Notes: generated by a model from the sequence alone, not told the origin. A stretch of DNA of 64,000 bases from Nothophaeocryptopus gaeumannii (GCA_031771865.1 JASISA010000027.1:3463313-3527312), one strand, 5' to 3'. Counted from the first letter of the stretch, positions 32,922 to 43,290 are shown. Made by a program: numbers and translations.

Positions 32922-34201
32922 ATGATCTCGCAGAGGAAGCCATATTCGGCTATCACGGTTCAAGTTGATCGTTTGACTAGCGAACAATTTGAAGAAGACG
33001 ACATCAGTGGCATCGTGGAGCTCACTGAAGTCATTCGTATCCAAGAGGCTGGACCGACTGAGGCTGCACGTGCCCTACGTAAGAAGCTGTAAGATATCGC
33101 CTCCAGCAATCTCAACCACCGCTCATCTTTCGCAGCAAATATGGCAGTCCTCATAGACAAGTGAGAGCTCTGGTGATTCTTGATGGGCTCATTCAAAATG
33201 CAGGCGGCAGGTTTCAGCGGGCTTTTGCTGATGAGCCATTACTGGAACGCCTGCGCTTGATGGCTCGTGACGAAGCCGTGGATCCGAATGTCAGGCAGAA
33301 GTGCAGGGTGCTGTTCGCGCAATGGGCAAATGCCTACAAAAACACCCCGGGTCTGGAACGAATCGCCAACCTCTACAAGGAATTCCCAAAGACACAACGG
33401 CCAGCTGCAGCACGACAAAAAGTACTGCAAGACACTGCAGCAGCTGACACACCAACAGAGCCACCGACTTCTCCGTTTGTCGACGGGAACACACGATCTA
33501 GATCCAATTCTCACCAAAAGCCGTCGCAGGCGACTGCGTCCCGTCCTGTAACGCTTACGCCCGCATCCAGCAGCCTATCCTCTAAGCTGTTCAGGGACAA
33601 GAAAAGCTCATCTGGCAAGCCCTTCAGTATATCCAGAGAAAAGGATAATATGACCAATGCTATCGCGCAGGCATCAATCGCATCAACCAACCTGTTGAAC
33701 GGATTGCAGCTCATCAACCGAGAACACGAACGCGTGTCAGCGAATCCAGAGGTCGCACGTCGACTCGAAGCGTGTAAGCAATTGCGACGGAAAATTCTAT
33801 ACTACATCCAGCACGTTGAGTCGGATGACTGGATCGGTAGTCTGGTCAATGCCAATGACGAGCTTGTCAAAGCCCTTACGGCATACGAGATCATGGATCG
33901 CAGTCTAAGTGATGACAGCGATAGCGACGCGTGGGAAGATAGCAAGCATCTGGGCGCTGGGAGTGCGCTCGCGGCAAGCACACAACAGCAACTTGCCGGC
34001 CTATCGTTATCTGCGGAGGTGCCGCCAGCCAAGCCTCCTCGTCCTGCACCTGCATCAATTCCAGTGCCTCCTCAGCCAAGCGCGCCTGCTACGATTGCTG
34101 CGACTGCAGATGACGAAGACGCGGACGACCCATTCGGTGATTCAAACGCCGTGCACACTCCGTTCAACGAGCGGTCTGGCATGACATGGAAGGAGGTTTG
34201 A
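32922..34201 (+). CDS. LSB5: Lsb5-like VHS/GAT adaptor
   Basis: Exons 32922-33088 and 33136-34201, joined across a 47-nt intron at RKKL-KYGSPHRQVRAL; 410 aa. The VHS/ENTH-like domain covers about 1-130 (VQVDRLTSEQFEEDDISGIV, EVIRIQEAGPTEAARALRKK, ALVILDGLIQNAGGRFQR). A GAT helix bundle lies near 215-275 (LLNGLQLINREHERVSANPE). The tail has proline-rich stretches (PPAKPPRPAP) and ends in DDPFGDSNAVHTPFNERSGM. Yeast Lsb5 binds the WASP homologue Las17 and links endocytosis with actin. An alternative first exon MMFGGS (32519-32536, donor GTAAGT) could splice over 397 nt to 32934, replacing MISQ; it would fit the short N-terminus of relatives. Confidence 0.87.
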
Positions 34202-34707
34202 GACGTGGAAGGAGGTCTGAGAGCGTCGGGAAATTACATGTACCTTCGATTGATTTAGGACTTGGATCATGGTCTGTACATGTGGCACTGTTGTGAGAAA
34301 TCGCAGCTGCCGCTCAACTGCAAGTCTAGCTTCTGGCCATCTGACGAATGGCATGTCATGTTTGGGATGTATGCTCTCAGGTCCGATATCACATGCTTGA
34401 GTGGTACATCACGCACCTGCGCTTTCCTCGCCTCACATCTGTCGAGAGGAAGGCTCTACTGCCCACTCAAGCTTCCCTGATGGTCCGTACTACTATAGAG
34501 GCCACAGTTTCCGTCTTTCTTGTTCTGTCTTTATTCACCAAACACCGCGCAGGCTACATCTCATACTCGGAACCCCTTTTCACGACATAGCATTCAACAC
34601 CACTGCGGAATCCAACAACATCGAATTCGTCCTTCCTCATTACATAGCATTCGACATCAACAAGGAATCCAATCGCATCGGCATCGCCTTCACTCAATTC
34701 AACGACC
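34202..34707. other. Intergenic stretch with an imperfect 57-bp duplication
   Basis: About 500 bp upstream of the small gene at 34708. The string ACATAGCATTC occurs at 34585 and 34642, and GGAATCCAA follows each at the same distance, giving a degenerate 57-bp tandem duplication. No other gene is supported. Confidence 0.5.
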
Positions 34708-35091
34708 ATGGTGGTGATTACTACCGTCACCCTTCTCACCAACGCATGCTCAGCGTTCTGTGCAATTCTGGCGGCCGACATATACACACAACATCGAGAC
34801 AACGGTCGAAGGAAGCCTCGAGGAGCGTGTCGCAACAAGTGGCGCCGAGTTCGCGGCAAGCCGCAGAAGCACTACGAGCAGCCGCATTCGCTCAAGGGCA
34901 TGGAGAAATCTTGCAGCGTATGCAAGAAGCAGGGCAAATGGCCTAATCATGAACCTGACCTTCCTCCGGTCGTCACGGTACAGTTCTTTCCCATCACTTG
35001 ACAAGCTTATTAATCGCTGACTTCTCAGACTGAGCCTCACTACGAGCAGCCAGCCGACCGCTACATGGACAATTATACGCAGACGAATTGA
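34708..35091 (+). CDS. Hypothetical small secreted or membrane protein
   Basis: Two exons, 34708-34977 and 35029-35091, with a 51-nt intron (branch GCTGAC); 110 aa. Residues 1-23 are hydrophobic (MVVITTVTLLTNACSAFCAI), consistent with a signal peptide or anchor. A basic region follows (RRKPRGACRNKWRRVRGK), then a CSVCKK pair. The motif HYEQP occurs twice, once in exon 1 (KHYEQPHS) and once just after the junction (PHYEQPADRY). Five Cys are present in total. No family is recognised. Lineage-specific small protein is the best description; effector-like features are only suggestive. Confidence 0.45.
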
Positions 35092-35757
35092 ATCTGTTGA
35101 AAAGCCCACGAAGGCGGAAATATTATGGATGTGGTGGTGGGCCTGGCCGCTCTCACGTGAGAGGAGAATTCCTGCGCATCGCGCGGAAGCCCGCCGTCGT
35201 TCCCCTGAGCGTCCTGAGGAGAGAGGGCTTATTCATAGCTCAGCTTTTGGTATTGAATTTTGGTCTTCGGCTCACCGTCCGTTCCCGCATCTCGTTGACG
35301 CCTCTGCCACCAGACTGAGATCGCCTGGCTTCTCGACGCTTGACAGCGATGAGTGACCTGGTGTGAAGTACGTACAGTTGCCTTGCCGTCTCAGCTCCCT
35401 ATCCGTAGACTCTGGAGCCCCGTCGAACTCCGGTTCCTTCTCGATGCTTGACACTGGTGAGTGACATCGTGTGACATGGCTGCACTTGCCCTGCCGTCTC
35501 AGGTCCCTACCCGTCGACACCGGAGAGACAAGTCGAGCTCCCGTTCCTTCTCGACTTTCTCCCATGGAGAAGATTGTTGGAGTGACTGATCTACAGACAG
35601 CTCACTATCTCGCCGTCTCGTACACCGCCCGTGGTGTCATTTTACACTTCCCAACCGCATCGGCAGCAACGAGATCTGACGTGATGTCGACTGTTCTTTG
35701 AAGTGGATGAATTGCGTAGCGAAGGAAAAGTTCAATTTCTCGATAGCAGTTCACTTT
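35092..35757. other. Intergenic stretch with 108-bp tandem repeat
   Basis: About 665 bp between two convergent genes. Apart from the tandem repeat at 35302-35517 I see no gene. Confidence 0.5.
35302..35560. repeat. 108-bp direct tandem repeat, two full copies plus a partial third
   Basis: Copies lie at 35302-35409 and 35410-35517, with part of a third to about 35560. They share strings such as GCCGTCTCAG, TCCCTA and CCGTTCCTTCTCGA. The period is a multiple of three and both copies stay open in one minus-strand frame, reading STxRxLRRQGxC and then HSxxSSxEK in each copy. Confidence 0.75.
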
Positions 35758-38358
35758 TCACCAAATTCTCTTTGCGGCCATGGTATATCTGTCCACGCTG
35801 TCCAGCTTCATCTCACCTTTCTCCGCTTTCTGCCATGCTCGATTCTCCTTGTCGCGCAAGTTTCCAAGAGCTTCGGGATCGTCATCATAGATCCAGCGCC
35901 GTTTATCTTCATTCACTTCCACGGTGCCCCATCCTCCAACCCTCCGACCATGCGTATCAATACTCTGGCGCTCCCGATCCTTCATACCTTTGTAGCGGTT
36001 GCGAGCGAAAGACAGTAGACTCATGCCGAGGACGAGTTTGAAGGCCAGCAAGAGCAAGTACGCTGCTAAGAAGATGATGATCATGGTGACCAGTGCGATG
36101 AAGTCGTCGAAGCTCCACCAGCTGAATGATGACCCAGCATTGGTGCCGGCTCCAAAAGAAGATCGCCCAAGAGCCCTCCGAACAACGTGATCAAAGTGCT
36201 GCAAGGCCGCCAATGCGGCCGAAGATGAGCCAGCAGATTCGTTGTCGACGGAGATGGATGTTGCGACAGAGGGAATCGGTGGTGGCATATGGATGGCGAG
36301 AAACATGTGGTAGGTCTGCATGACTGCTCTGATGAAGAGACAGCTTAGCGGGATGATGGGCAGGCCAAGCCTCTTGGTGAGGGTTTGGTCCGCAAAGGCG
36401 TGGGAGTAATAGTCCTTGGCCAGCACATCCAGAAAGCGGCCGTAGATGTTGGGCTTCACGCTGTTGAATTTGGTGATATACGCGTGCTTGCACCAGTCCA
36501 CAAGAGCCTCGCTCCCAAGGACGATTAGAAAAGGGCCCAGAACTTCCCCGGTCCACTTTGGCATGAGTGTGAAAGCTTTGGGTATGACGAATCCTGAGAC
36601 CAGAGGAAGATTTGTTCCGTTCGCTGCCATGCTCTCTGTGGCCGTGCTGGTGTCGCTGCTGAGTGCAGTTCCAAGGCTGATGCTGAGTCCGCCCACCTCG
36701 ACGATATTCCGCAGCGCGATGATGCACAGCATGAGCCAAAGTTGGAATCGTTCAACAACGTCAGCACAGGTGAGCTGGAACAGGTTTTCTTTTTCAAACT
36801 TCTTGAAGACGGTGCCTTTGATTTCGACAAATTGATTGCTCATGAGCAGTGTCAGTAAGGCGTTGGAGTACGAGTTGACAGCGACGTTGAGAGTGACGAC
36901 TTGGTAGAAAAGCGCAGTGGAGTGGCCGATCACGTAGATTAGAGCCAGGACGAACATCCAGAACGGGCGAATAATCTTACTACGTCCATATGAGTTGCGC
37001 TCCAGTGTTTCTTTGGAGAACAAGCACTCCAAAACGTCTTGGCCTATGGCGGACAGGAGGCGATCGAAAACTTCAATCACGTTGTAGATGACGTACAGCT
37101 TGATGGCCGCCTGACCTCTGATAGAGTGGTACATGCGACTGGCATCGAAGCGCATCAAGACTGCGCAGCTGACCACGATGAGGAGACCCTGTAGGAGGTC
37201 TGCCTTGTGGTTTGGGAGAAGGATTGATGGGGTTGATCGGGTTCGGCGGTGGCGAAATCCTGCAGATGTCTTGCGGTGCTTCTTGACGGGCGAAGACAGC
37301 ACGACATGTCCGTTTATCTTCGTGGAGGTATGCTCCGAAGGCTGTTTGCGTGCCTGATCTCCTTCGGAAACAGACGTACGGCGACTGCTCGGCAGAGAGG
37401 AAGGAACTGTGTTGTGCTGCTGTTGCTGGCGCCGCTTCCAAACGCGTCCCAGTCCAGCGTAGACAAAGCTTCCTAGATCGAAGGCCTCCTGAAGCGCATT
37501 ACGACCTATCCATTGCAACAAAATGGCGGAAGCGTTGAAAAACCGCAACGGTAGGATAGTGAAGGTGTAAAGCCAGGCATCAAGACAAGCCAACGCGCCG
37601 AAGACCAAGATGCATTCCAAGTGGGCGGGCAGCGTCAGGAAGTTGTACAGGCGTTCAAACTTGATAGCAGAAGTCTCGTACGGGGAGTGGCTGGCGGTCG
37701 ACCGGTGGATGTACAGTGCGGACGGCCTGTCAGAAGAGAGTTCCAAATGGAGGTATGTCGGGAGAGATAGCGGAGGGAGGGGTAGGACTGATGGCGCAGG
37801 AGAAATGTGTTGATCGTGATGCGAAGACTGCTTCTGGTGGGAATTCGCCCTGGGTTGAGACGCGTCCTCGGTCTTGAGAGGTAGCAGCTGTGGCTTGCTC
37901 TTCGACGCTCGCGATGCCGATGAATGCTTCCTTTGCGACGCAACATGCGACGGTGGTGGCGCTGAAGAAGCAGTAGACGAGGTGCAGGCCGATGTTCCCA
38001 AAAGGTTGGATTCGGAAGAGAAGCTATCGCGCCCTCCCTCCTCTCCTGACCGCGCATGCAGGGCCGGCGACGGTTCTTCCAGAGGACGCAGAGGGAGCGA
38101 TTCTGGTGAGCTGGTCAGGTCGTGGAGTTGGCGAGGGCTCAATTTCAAAGCTTTTGATGCGCTGTCGCGCCGAGGGTATTGGGCAGACGGTTGATCATCA
38201 GCATGACCATGACCATGAGTATGACCATCACCATCACCATCGCAGTGTGCGTCCTCGCTGACGGGCGACAGCGTGGGCGAAGGTGTCAACAGCTGCTGGT
38301 CCCCCGGGCCAGGGCCATGATGACGGGTCATATCAGACACATCAGACACTTCAGACAT
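35758..38358 (-). CDS. TAPT1/EMP65-family multispanning membrane protein
   Basis: Single exon, 866 aa. The first ~230 residues are disordered with a His-rich stretch (HTHGHGHADD). The TAPT1 domain begins at KFERLYNFLTLPAHLECILV and continues through LLQGLLIVVSCAVLMRFDAS, IKLYVIYNVIEVFDRLLSAI, VVTLNVAVNSYSNALLTLLM, SNQFVEIKGTVFKKFEKENL and EALVDWCKHAYITKFN. A further hydrophobic segment lies near the end (ALVTMIIIFLAAYLLLLAFK). The family includes human TAPT1 and yeast Emp65, an ER membrane protein that works with Slp1 to protect folding soluble proteins. Length and order fit a complete family member. A basic Ser/Arg-rich insertion separates the first and second membrane regions. Confidence 0.9.
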   Translation of the reverse strand: MSEVSDVSDMTRHHGPGPGDQQLLTPSPTLSPVSEDAHCDGDGDGHTHGHGHADDQPSAQYPRRDSASKALKLSPRQLHDLTSSPESLPLRPLEEPSPALHARSGEEGGRDSFSSESNLLGTSACTSSTASSAPPPSHVASQRKHSSASRASKSKPQLLPLKTEDASQPRANSHQKQSSHHDQHISPAPSVLPLPPLSLPTYLHLELSSDRPSALYIHRSTASHSPYETSAIKFERLYNFLTLPAHLECILVFGALACLDAWLYTFTILPLRFFNASAILLQWIGRNALQEAFDLGSFVYAGLGRVWKRRQQQQHNTVPSSLPSSRRTSVSEGDQARKQPSEHTSTKINGHVVLSSPVKKHRKTSAGFRHRRTRSTPSILLPNHKADLLQGLLIVVSCAVLMRFDASRMYHSIRGQAAIKLYVIYNVIEVFDRLLSAIGQDVLECLFSKETLERNSYGRSKIIRPFWMFVLALIYVIGHSTALFYQVVTLNVAVNSYSNALLTLLMSNQFVEIKGTVFKKFEKENLFQLTCADVVERFQLWLMLCIIALRNIVEVGGLSISLGTALSSDTSTATESMAANGTNLPLVSGFVIPKAFTLMPKWTGEVLGPFLIVLGSEALVDWCKHAYITKFNSVKPNIYGRFLDVLAKDYYSHAFADQTLTKRLGLPIIPLSCLFIRAVMQTYHMFLAIHMPPPIPSVATSISVDNESAGSSSAALAALQHFDHVVRRALGRSSFGAGTNAGSSFSWWSFDDFIALVTMIIIFLAAYLLLLAFKLVLGMSLLSFARNRYKGMKDRERQSIDTHGRRVGGWGTVEVNEDKRRWIYDDDPEALGNLRDKENRAWQKAEKGEMKLDSVDRYTMAAKRIW

Positions 38359-38714
38359 GGTGCATGGTGGGTTTGTGGGGCATTCGGGTGATGAGCATGC
38401 TTGCAGCGGGTGCTTTGCGAATCGCGGACCTCCACCACGCGCAGCTGTAGTATCAAGCGGCCGGTGAGGAGGGCGTCGTTGAGTCTGCGACTATACCTTC
38501 TAGCTAGCATGCGCATCCGATGTACCTAGCAGAGTATACCAGCCACAGCCACCGGGCCACGATGTCGCGAGGCCCGTTCCGAGCGGGCGGAACAGTAACC
38601 TTAATTACCACTGCGTCTTCCCGCAGCGATGCACGTGGCTTGGGACGCGGAGTGGAAAGTGCGCGGCAGGTCCGCGATCTGCAGGAGCAAGTTGGAAGTT
38701 GGAAGTTGGAAGGA

Positions 38715-38785
38715 GGATTGGATTGGATTGAATTGAATTGGATTGAATTGAATTGAATTGAATTGGATTGCATTGAATTGAATTG
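38715..38785. repeat. Pentanucleotide microsatellite (GGATT/GAATT)n
   Basis: Roughly fourteen units of GRATT, a mixture of GGATT and GAATT, with one interrupted unit. It follows three heptamers GTTGGAA at 38691-38711. It lies between the divergent TAPT1-like and coiled-coil genes, about 120 bp upstream of the coiled-coil ATG. Confidence 0.95.
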
Positions 38786-38830
38786 TGGATTGGAGGCAGC
38801 TCTCCGCCTTCAGCATCATCGGTGGAAGAG

Positions 38831-38857
38831 GACGACGACGACGACGACGACGACGAC
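38831..38857. repeat. Trinucleotide microsatellite (GAC)9
   Basis: Nine perfect GAC units just upstream of the ATG at 38905, probably in its 5' leader. Confidence 0.95.
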
Positions 38858-38904
38858 GAGGAGTAGTGAATGGCCGTCCTCACTGGTCGCACACACATTG
38901 AACC

Positions 38905-41900
38905 ATGGACAACCAGAAGAGCGCTGCGAGGGAGAAGAGTCAGAAGACGCCGGCCGCTGGCGCATCCCAATCCCAACCCAAGCCCAAGCAAAGGTCCACG
39001 ACCACCGCGACGACGGCCACGAAAGCCAACGACACCAGCAAGAAGACGCCAACGGGCCCAACACCGCGCACGAGCATTGGCACGACTGGCAAAGTGCCTG
39101 CTGCGCCGTCTACCACCGCCCCCTCCTTATCTTCTGCGGCGCGCACCACTGCGCTGTCTTCACGCACCAATGGCGCGACCATCACCAAACCGCCGACCCG
39201 TCCCTCTGCGTCCGTCTCGGCCTCTGCTGCACGCAAGCCTACCGCCTCCGAAAGTGTCGCCGGCACTTCAGCAAAGGGCGACGAGAACCGCCGCACTTCG
39301 GGGGCTCGCACATCCACCGCGGCGTCGTTGAACGCGCGCACCTCGAAGCAAGATGCTAGTGGCACCTCCGCACGCCGTACGACCCTTGCAAGCGCAACCT
39401 CCACAAACACGACGGCCGCCGCCGCTGCCACGAAGTCCAGCTCCGGTGGTCGCGCGTCGAGCACTGCTGCTGTTAGGCGTCGCACAGCGACCAGCACCGC
39501 GACCCCACAAGCTCCTGCCGCAACGCCGGCCTCGACTGGCAAGCGCACGCCCACTAAGACTAGCAGCACTGCCACCTCGACAACTGCGAGCCCACGTAGT
39601 AGTGCCACTAGGCCGCTGTCGCGCGATACTATCCCGGAAGAGACCATCGACTCAGTGCTGGGTGGTGGCAGCGTGGACGAGGCCCCCGAGCCAGGACTGC
39701 AGGCCTCATCGCCCCGGAAGATCGAGATACGCTCTATGAAATCATCCACGCCCGCACTGAATCCGCAGGCAGTCTCGGATGCAGAAGTGGAACGAAAATC
39801 AAGGGCTCTTCGCCATGGCCGTGCCCAGTCAGAGGATATCCATAGGCCTTCCACTGCACCTGGCCAGAAGCTTTCGGAGCACGAGCAGAGCATGCGTGAG
39901 ATGGAAGTAATGCAGAACTTTCTACGTGAATCGGTAATGAGGGATACTTTGTCTGCAGAAATTAAAGATCTCAAGTCTGAGGTTGCGAGATTAGAACGAC
40001 AGAATCTTCAGCTCGCCGAGGACGCCAACAGCGCCACTCGTATAATATCAGACAGCGTGCAGGCCAGCGACGCGGCTGTGACTGAACGATTGCGAGAGGA
40101 GCATTCTCAGAAGGCGAAGTCCTTGGAAGCCGAGCACGAGGCGGCTCTCAACTCTATGAAGGTCGAAATTATGTCTCTCAAATCGGAACTCGATAGTCAT
40201 AGACGTCGGTCCTCACGACTGGAAGGCGTCGAAGTTAAGATTGAGGCCGTGGAGGAGGCGCTGAGAGAGAGCAAGCAAAAGGCTTCTCAGAATGAACAGG
40301 AGCTTCAACAAGAAATTCGGGAGAAGGCGGAGGATCGCGACCAGCTGCAGCGTGTGGTAAACGAGTTGCGAGAGGAGATCGATCGGTGTCAGCTTAAGCT
40401 GGACGAGGATAGCCAGGTGCAGGCGAAAGAGACAGCAGAGGCTGTGACGACCTCGGAGAGACTTCGACAAGAGTTGGAGGAAGAGCGCCAGCGGAGCTCA
40501 GCAGCTGCAGACAAGGCCGAGAGAGTCGCGGCCGAGCTCGCTGAAACTACTGCTCGTCTTGAAGATGAGTTGAAGGAGACAAGGTCGAGGATGGAACAGG
40601 AAACAGAGGAGCTTCGGTCCAGCGTAGCAGATGCGCGGCAAGCCTCTCAAAAGTTGCAAGATGAGTTGGACGCATCCAGACTTGAGAACCAGGAGCAATC
40701 GGATCGTAGTCGCAAGCTACTGGAAGAGTCTGCAAACTGCGCACAAAGGCTTGATGAAGATATCACTCGTTTGCGAGAACAGCACACGACGCAGCTGGAA
40801 TCCCATACCCAACAAGCGGAGGCTGCGGGCAAAACTGCAGATGAACTCCGCAAGGAGTTAAGTGAGTTGAAGGAGCTCACTGAAAGTGAGCGCTCGATGA
40901 ATAAGACAGCCTCTCAGCAGTCAGGAAAGACCGTTGAGGATTTGCAAACACAAATTCAGAAACTGCAGCAAGAGGCTCATGATGGCCAAAGTGCAGTCGG
41001 GGATCTCCGGGACAAGGTTCGCGAGCTCCAACAATTGAACCAGGACTTACAGGCACAGCACCAGGCGGAGGTTTCAAGGCTGGAAAGTACCCTTGACTCA
41101 CAGGAAAATATCCTGCGGGAAGCCGACCGCATCCGCGCCGAAACCCATGCCAACACAGAGCAGCAGTCCGTCGATAATGCATCCGTTATCTCGGGACTCC
41201 AGGACAAGATGATTGGCTTACAACAAGAACTCGAAGACGCGAAGCAATCGAATCGTGATGAAGCAAAGCAGCTCGAAGAAACAATCTTACGTCTAGAGGA
41301 GGAAGGACGCGCAGCCAAGGAAGCCGCTGAAGAGCAAGCCGCCGCCAAAGATCGTGAGAGTTCTGAGTTTGCCATGATCATATCGGAGTTGCAGTCCAAA
41401 ATGAACGAACAGCAGCAGCTTCTCGAGGACGCACAGAGAAATGCCGAACAGGAAGCTTCCGTGGTCGTGGAGAGTCTACAGCGTGAAATATCAGCCTTGC
41501 AGCACAAGGTCAAAGAAGGATGGGATGCCCACGGGCTAGTCGAGGTTGAACTGCAGGAGATAGCGAGAGCGCGTGACACTTTGCTGGAAGAGTCATTTTC
41601 GCTCCGATCGAGCAATGATGCCCTCATCCAGCAAGCAGCTCGTGACGCCAGTGCCGTTGCTTTCCTTGAGATCCTCAAACAAGAGCACGACTCCGCGCAG
41701 TCGCGGACACGCGAGTTGCAATCCTCGAATGCTGACCTCATCGCCCAGAACTCCGAGCTGCGTCAATCTGTGGCCAAGGTTGAGGCAGAGAAGGCGGCAG
41801 TGGTAGATGATCTGCAGGGTGCCCGGGAAGAATCCAGGCGTCTACAGCAAGACTTTGCAACACTCAGGCAGGAGAAGCTGGAAAAGAGTACAGGGCACGA

Positions 41901-43290
41901 GAATGAATTGGCACAGGTGAGGCTTGATGTCACCAAGTCATTTGAGACTGAAATGCAGGAGAAACACGACGAACTACTTGCTGAGAAGGCGGCGTTAAAG
42001 AAAAGACTCGGAGAAATCACAATGCAACACAATCGCGAGTTGGAAGAAGAGGCCCAAACGCACGAAGCAGCGTATCATGAGCTGCAGACCAGCTTCGCAC
42101 AGCTGAGAGAAACTCAGCAGCAGAAGGCTCTGGAGAAGTCAGACTCAGCCAGTGCCTTGGTGGAAGAGATGAAAGTGGAACATGAACAAGCCATGTCGCA
42201 ATTGGCAGACGAGCATGCTCGAAAATTGAACGAGGTTGGAACCGCACATGCTGCCAAGCTTTCTGAAGTCCAAGCTGGAGGGGCTTATAACTCCGAAGCG
42301 TCTACAGTCACTGATATGCAAAGAGATCATCAGGAGGCAATGCGTTCCTTGGCCGAGGAGCACGGGCGCAAGATGCGAGAAATGACGGAGGCACATGCAG
42401 CTCACATCGCTGAAGTTGAAGCAGCAGCGATAAGAGAAGCTGGGCACGCTGCAGAAGAACAGGCTCGCGAGCACGATGCAGCTATCGAGGCCTTGGCGGC
42501 TGAGCATGCGGCTCACATGGAAAGAGCCGAGGCCGCTGCTGAGCAGCAAGCTCGTGAGCACGAGGGAGCAATCGCTGCGCTGCAAGCAGAACATGATGAG
42601 CGTCTCCAACAGCAGGCGACCCTGGCTGGTTCGCTTTCAACTCTAAAGGAGCCGGAGCCCTCGACGCCGCCTACAGGCCTCTCTCATGTCTTCGTCAATC
42701 GCACGTCTGATGATGGAGCTGAGGAAAATGGAGGAAATGGCGATTTTCCGGAGACCCCACTTGCTTATGCGAGCGAAAATGAGGATGCAAATGATTCTCC
42801 CACCTCTGTGTTATATCCCAAAGAAGGCAATGCTGCCGGCGCATTGCCTCGAGATGACCAACGTTCGAACATTTTTGAGAGTTTGCGTGAGGAGAACGAC
42901 AATTTGCGGCGAGCTCTGGCATCAGCGCAAGAAGAGATGACATCTTTAAAGGCCAACTTCGGCGCACCGGCAGAAGAGTACAGGTCACATCCACATCCAC
43001 ATTCCTTGCACACTTTCGTACCCAGTGGCGCAGAAGACCCTTTCCGCTCGCCAACTTCCGATGGCGACGGTGACGATTTTGAACATGACGAAGACGATGG
43101 TGAAGGAGGGAGATCCCGCAGCCTTGAAGGTCGAATGACGCTTGAGTGGACTTTGGAGAGTCTGCGCATCCAGACTGAACAGCTCCTCGAAATCAACGAC
43201 GATTTCATGGCCGAGCAGAGACGATGGAGTAACAGACTCGGGTTGAGAGGGTCTCATGGCAGGAATGTTCCGATACGAGCTGCTTCGTAG
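38905..43290 (+). CDS. Large coiled-coil protein of unknown function
   Basis: Single exon, 1461 aa. The first ~270 residues are Thr/Ser/Ala/Lys-rich and disordered (RSTTTATTATKAN and similar). From about 330 to 1260 the sequence is almost continuous heptad coiled coil rich in Glu, Gln, Leu and Arg. Near 1085-1245 it has short internal repeats of the type EEHGRKMREM, AAHIAEVEAA, EQAREHDAAI, EQQAREHEGA. The C-terminus has an acidic patch and a conserved-looking helix (RMTLEWTLESLRIQTEQLLE). Such architecture fits a spindle-pole, septal, Golgi or other scaffold protein; coiled coils alone do not tell which. The start is the first ATG after the GAC repeat. Confidence 0.8.
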   Translation: MDNQKSAAREKSQKTPAAGASQSQPKPKQRSTTTATTATKANDTSKKTPTGPTPRTSIGTTGKVPAAPSTTAPSLSSAARTTALSSRTNGATITKPPTRPSASVSASAARKPTASESVAGTSAKGDENRRTSGARTSTAASLNARTSKQDASGTSARRTTLASATSTNTTAAAAATKSSSGGRASSTAAVRRRTATSTATPQAPAATPASTGKRTPTKTSSTATSTTASPRSSATRPLSRDTIPEETIDSVLGGGSVDEAPEPGLQASSPRKIEIRSMKSSTPALNPQAVSDAEVERKSRALRHGRAQSEDIHRPSTAPGQKLSEHEQSMREMEVMQNFLRESVMRDTLSAEIKDLKSEVARLERQNLQLAEDANSATRIISDSVQASDAAVTERLREEHSQKAKSLEAEHEAALNSMKVEIMSLKSELDSHRRRSSRLEGVEVKIEAVEEALRESKQKASQNEQELQQEIREKAEDRDQLQRVVNELREEIDRCQLKLDEDSQVQAKETAEAVTTSERLRQELEEERQRSSAAADKAERVAAELAETTARLEDELKETRSRMEQETEELRSSVADARQASQKLQDELDASRLENQEQSDRSRKLLEESANCAQRLDEDITRLREQHTTQLESHTQQAEAAGKTADELRKELSELKELTESERSMNKTASQQSGKTVEDLQTQIQKLQQEAHDGQSAVGDLRDKVRELQQLNQDLQAQHQAEVSRLESTLDSQENILREADRIRAETHANTEQQSVDNASVISGLQDKMIGLQQELEDAKQSNRDEAKQLEETILRLEEEGRAAKEAAEEQAAAKDRESSEFAMIISELQSKMNEQQQLLEDAQRNAEQEASVVVESLQREISALQHKVKEGWDAHGLVEVELQEIARARDTLLEESFSLRSSNDALIQQAARDASAVAFLEILKQEHDSAQSRTRELQSSNADLIAQNSELRQSVAKVEAEKAAVVDDLQGAREESRRLQQDFATLRQEKLEKSTGHENELAQVRLDVTKSFETEMQEKHDELLAEKAALKKRLGEITMQHNRELEEEAQTHEAAYHELQTSFAQLRETQQQKALEKSDSASALVEEMKVEHEQAMSQLADEHARKLNEVGTAHAAKLSEVQAGGAYNSEASTVTDMQRDHQEAMRSLAEEHGRKMREMTEAHAAHIAEVEAAAIREAGHAAEEQAREHDAAIEALAAEHAAHMERAEAAAEQQAREHEGAIAALQAEHDERLQQQATLAGSLSTLKEPEPSTPPTGLSHVFVNRTSDDGAEENGGNGDFPETPLAYASENEDANDSPTSVLYPKEGNAAGALPRDDQRSNIFESLREENDNLRRALASAQEEMTSLKANFGAPAEEYRSHPHPHSLHTFVPSGAEDPFRSPTSDGDGDDFEHDEDDGEGGRSRSLEGRMTLEWTLESLRIQTEQLLEINDDFMAEQRRWSNRLGLRGSHGRNVPIRAAS

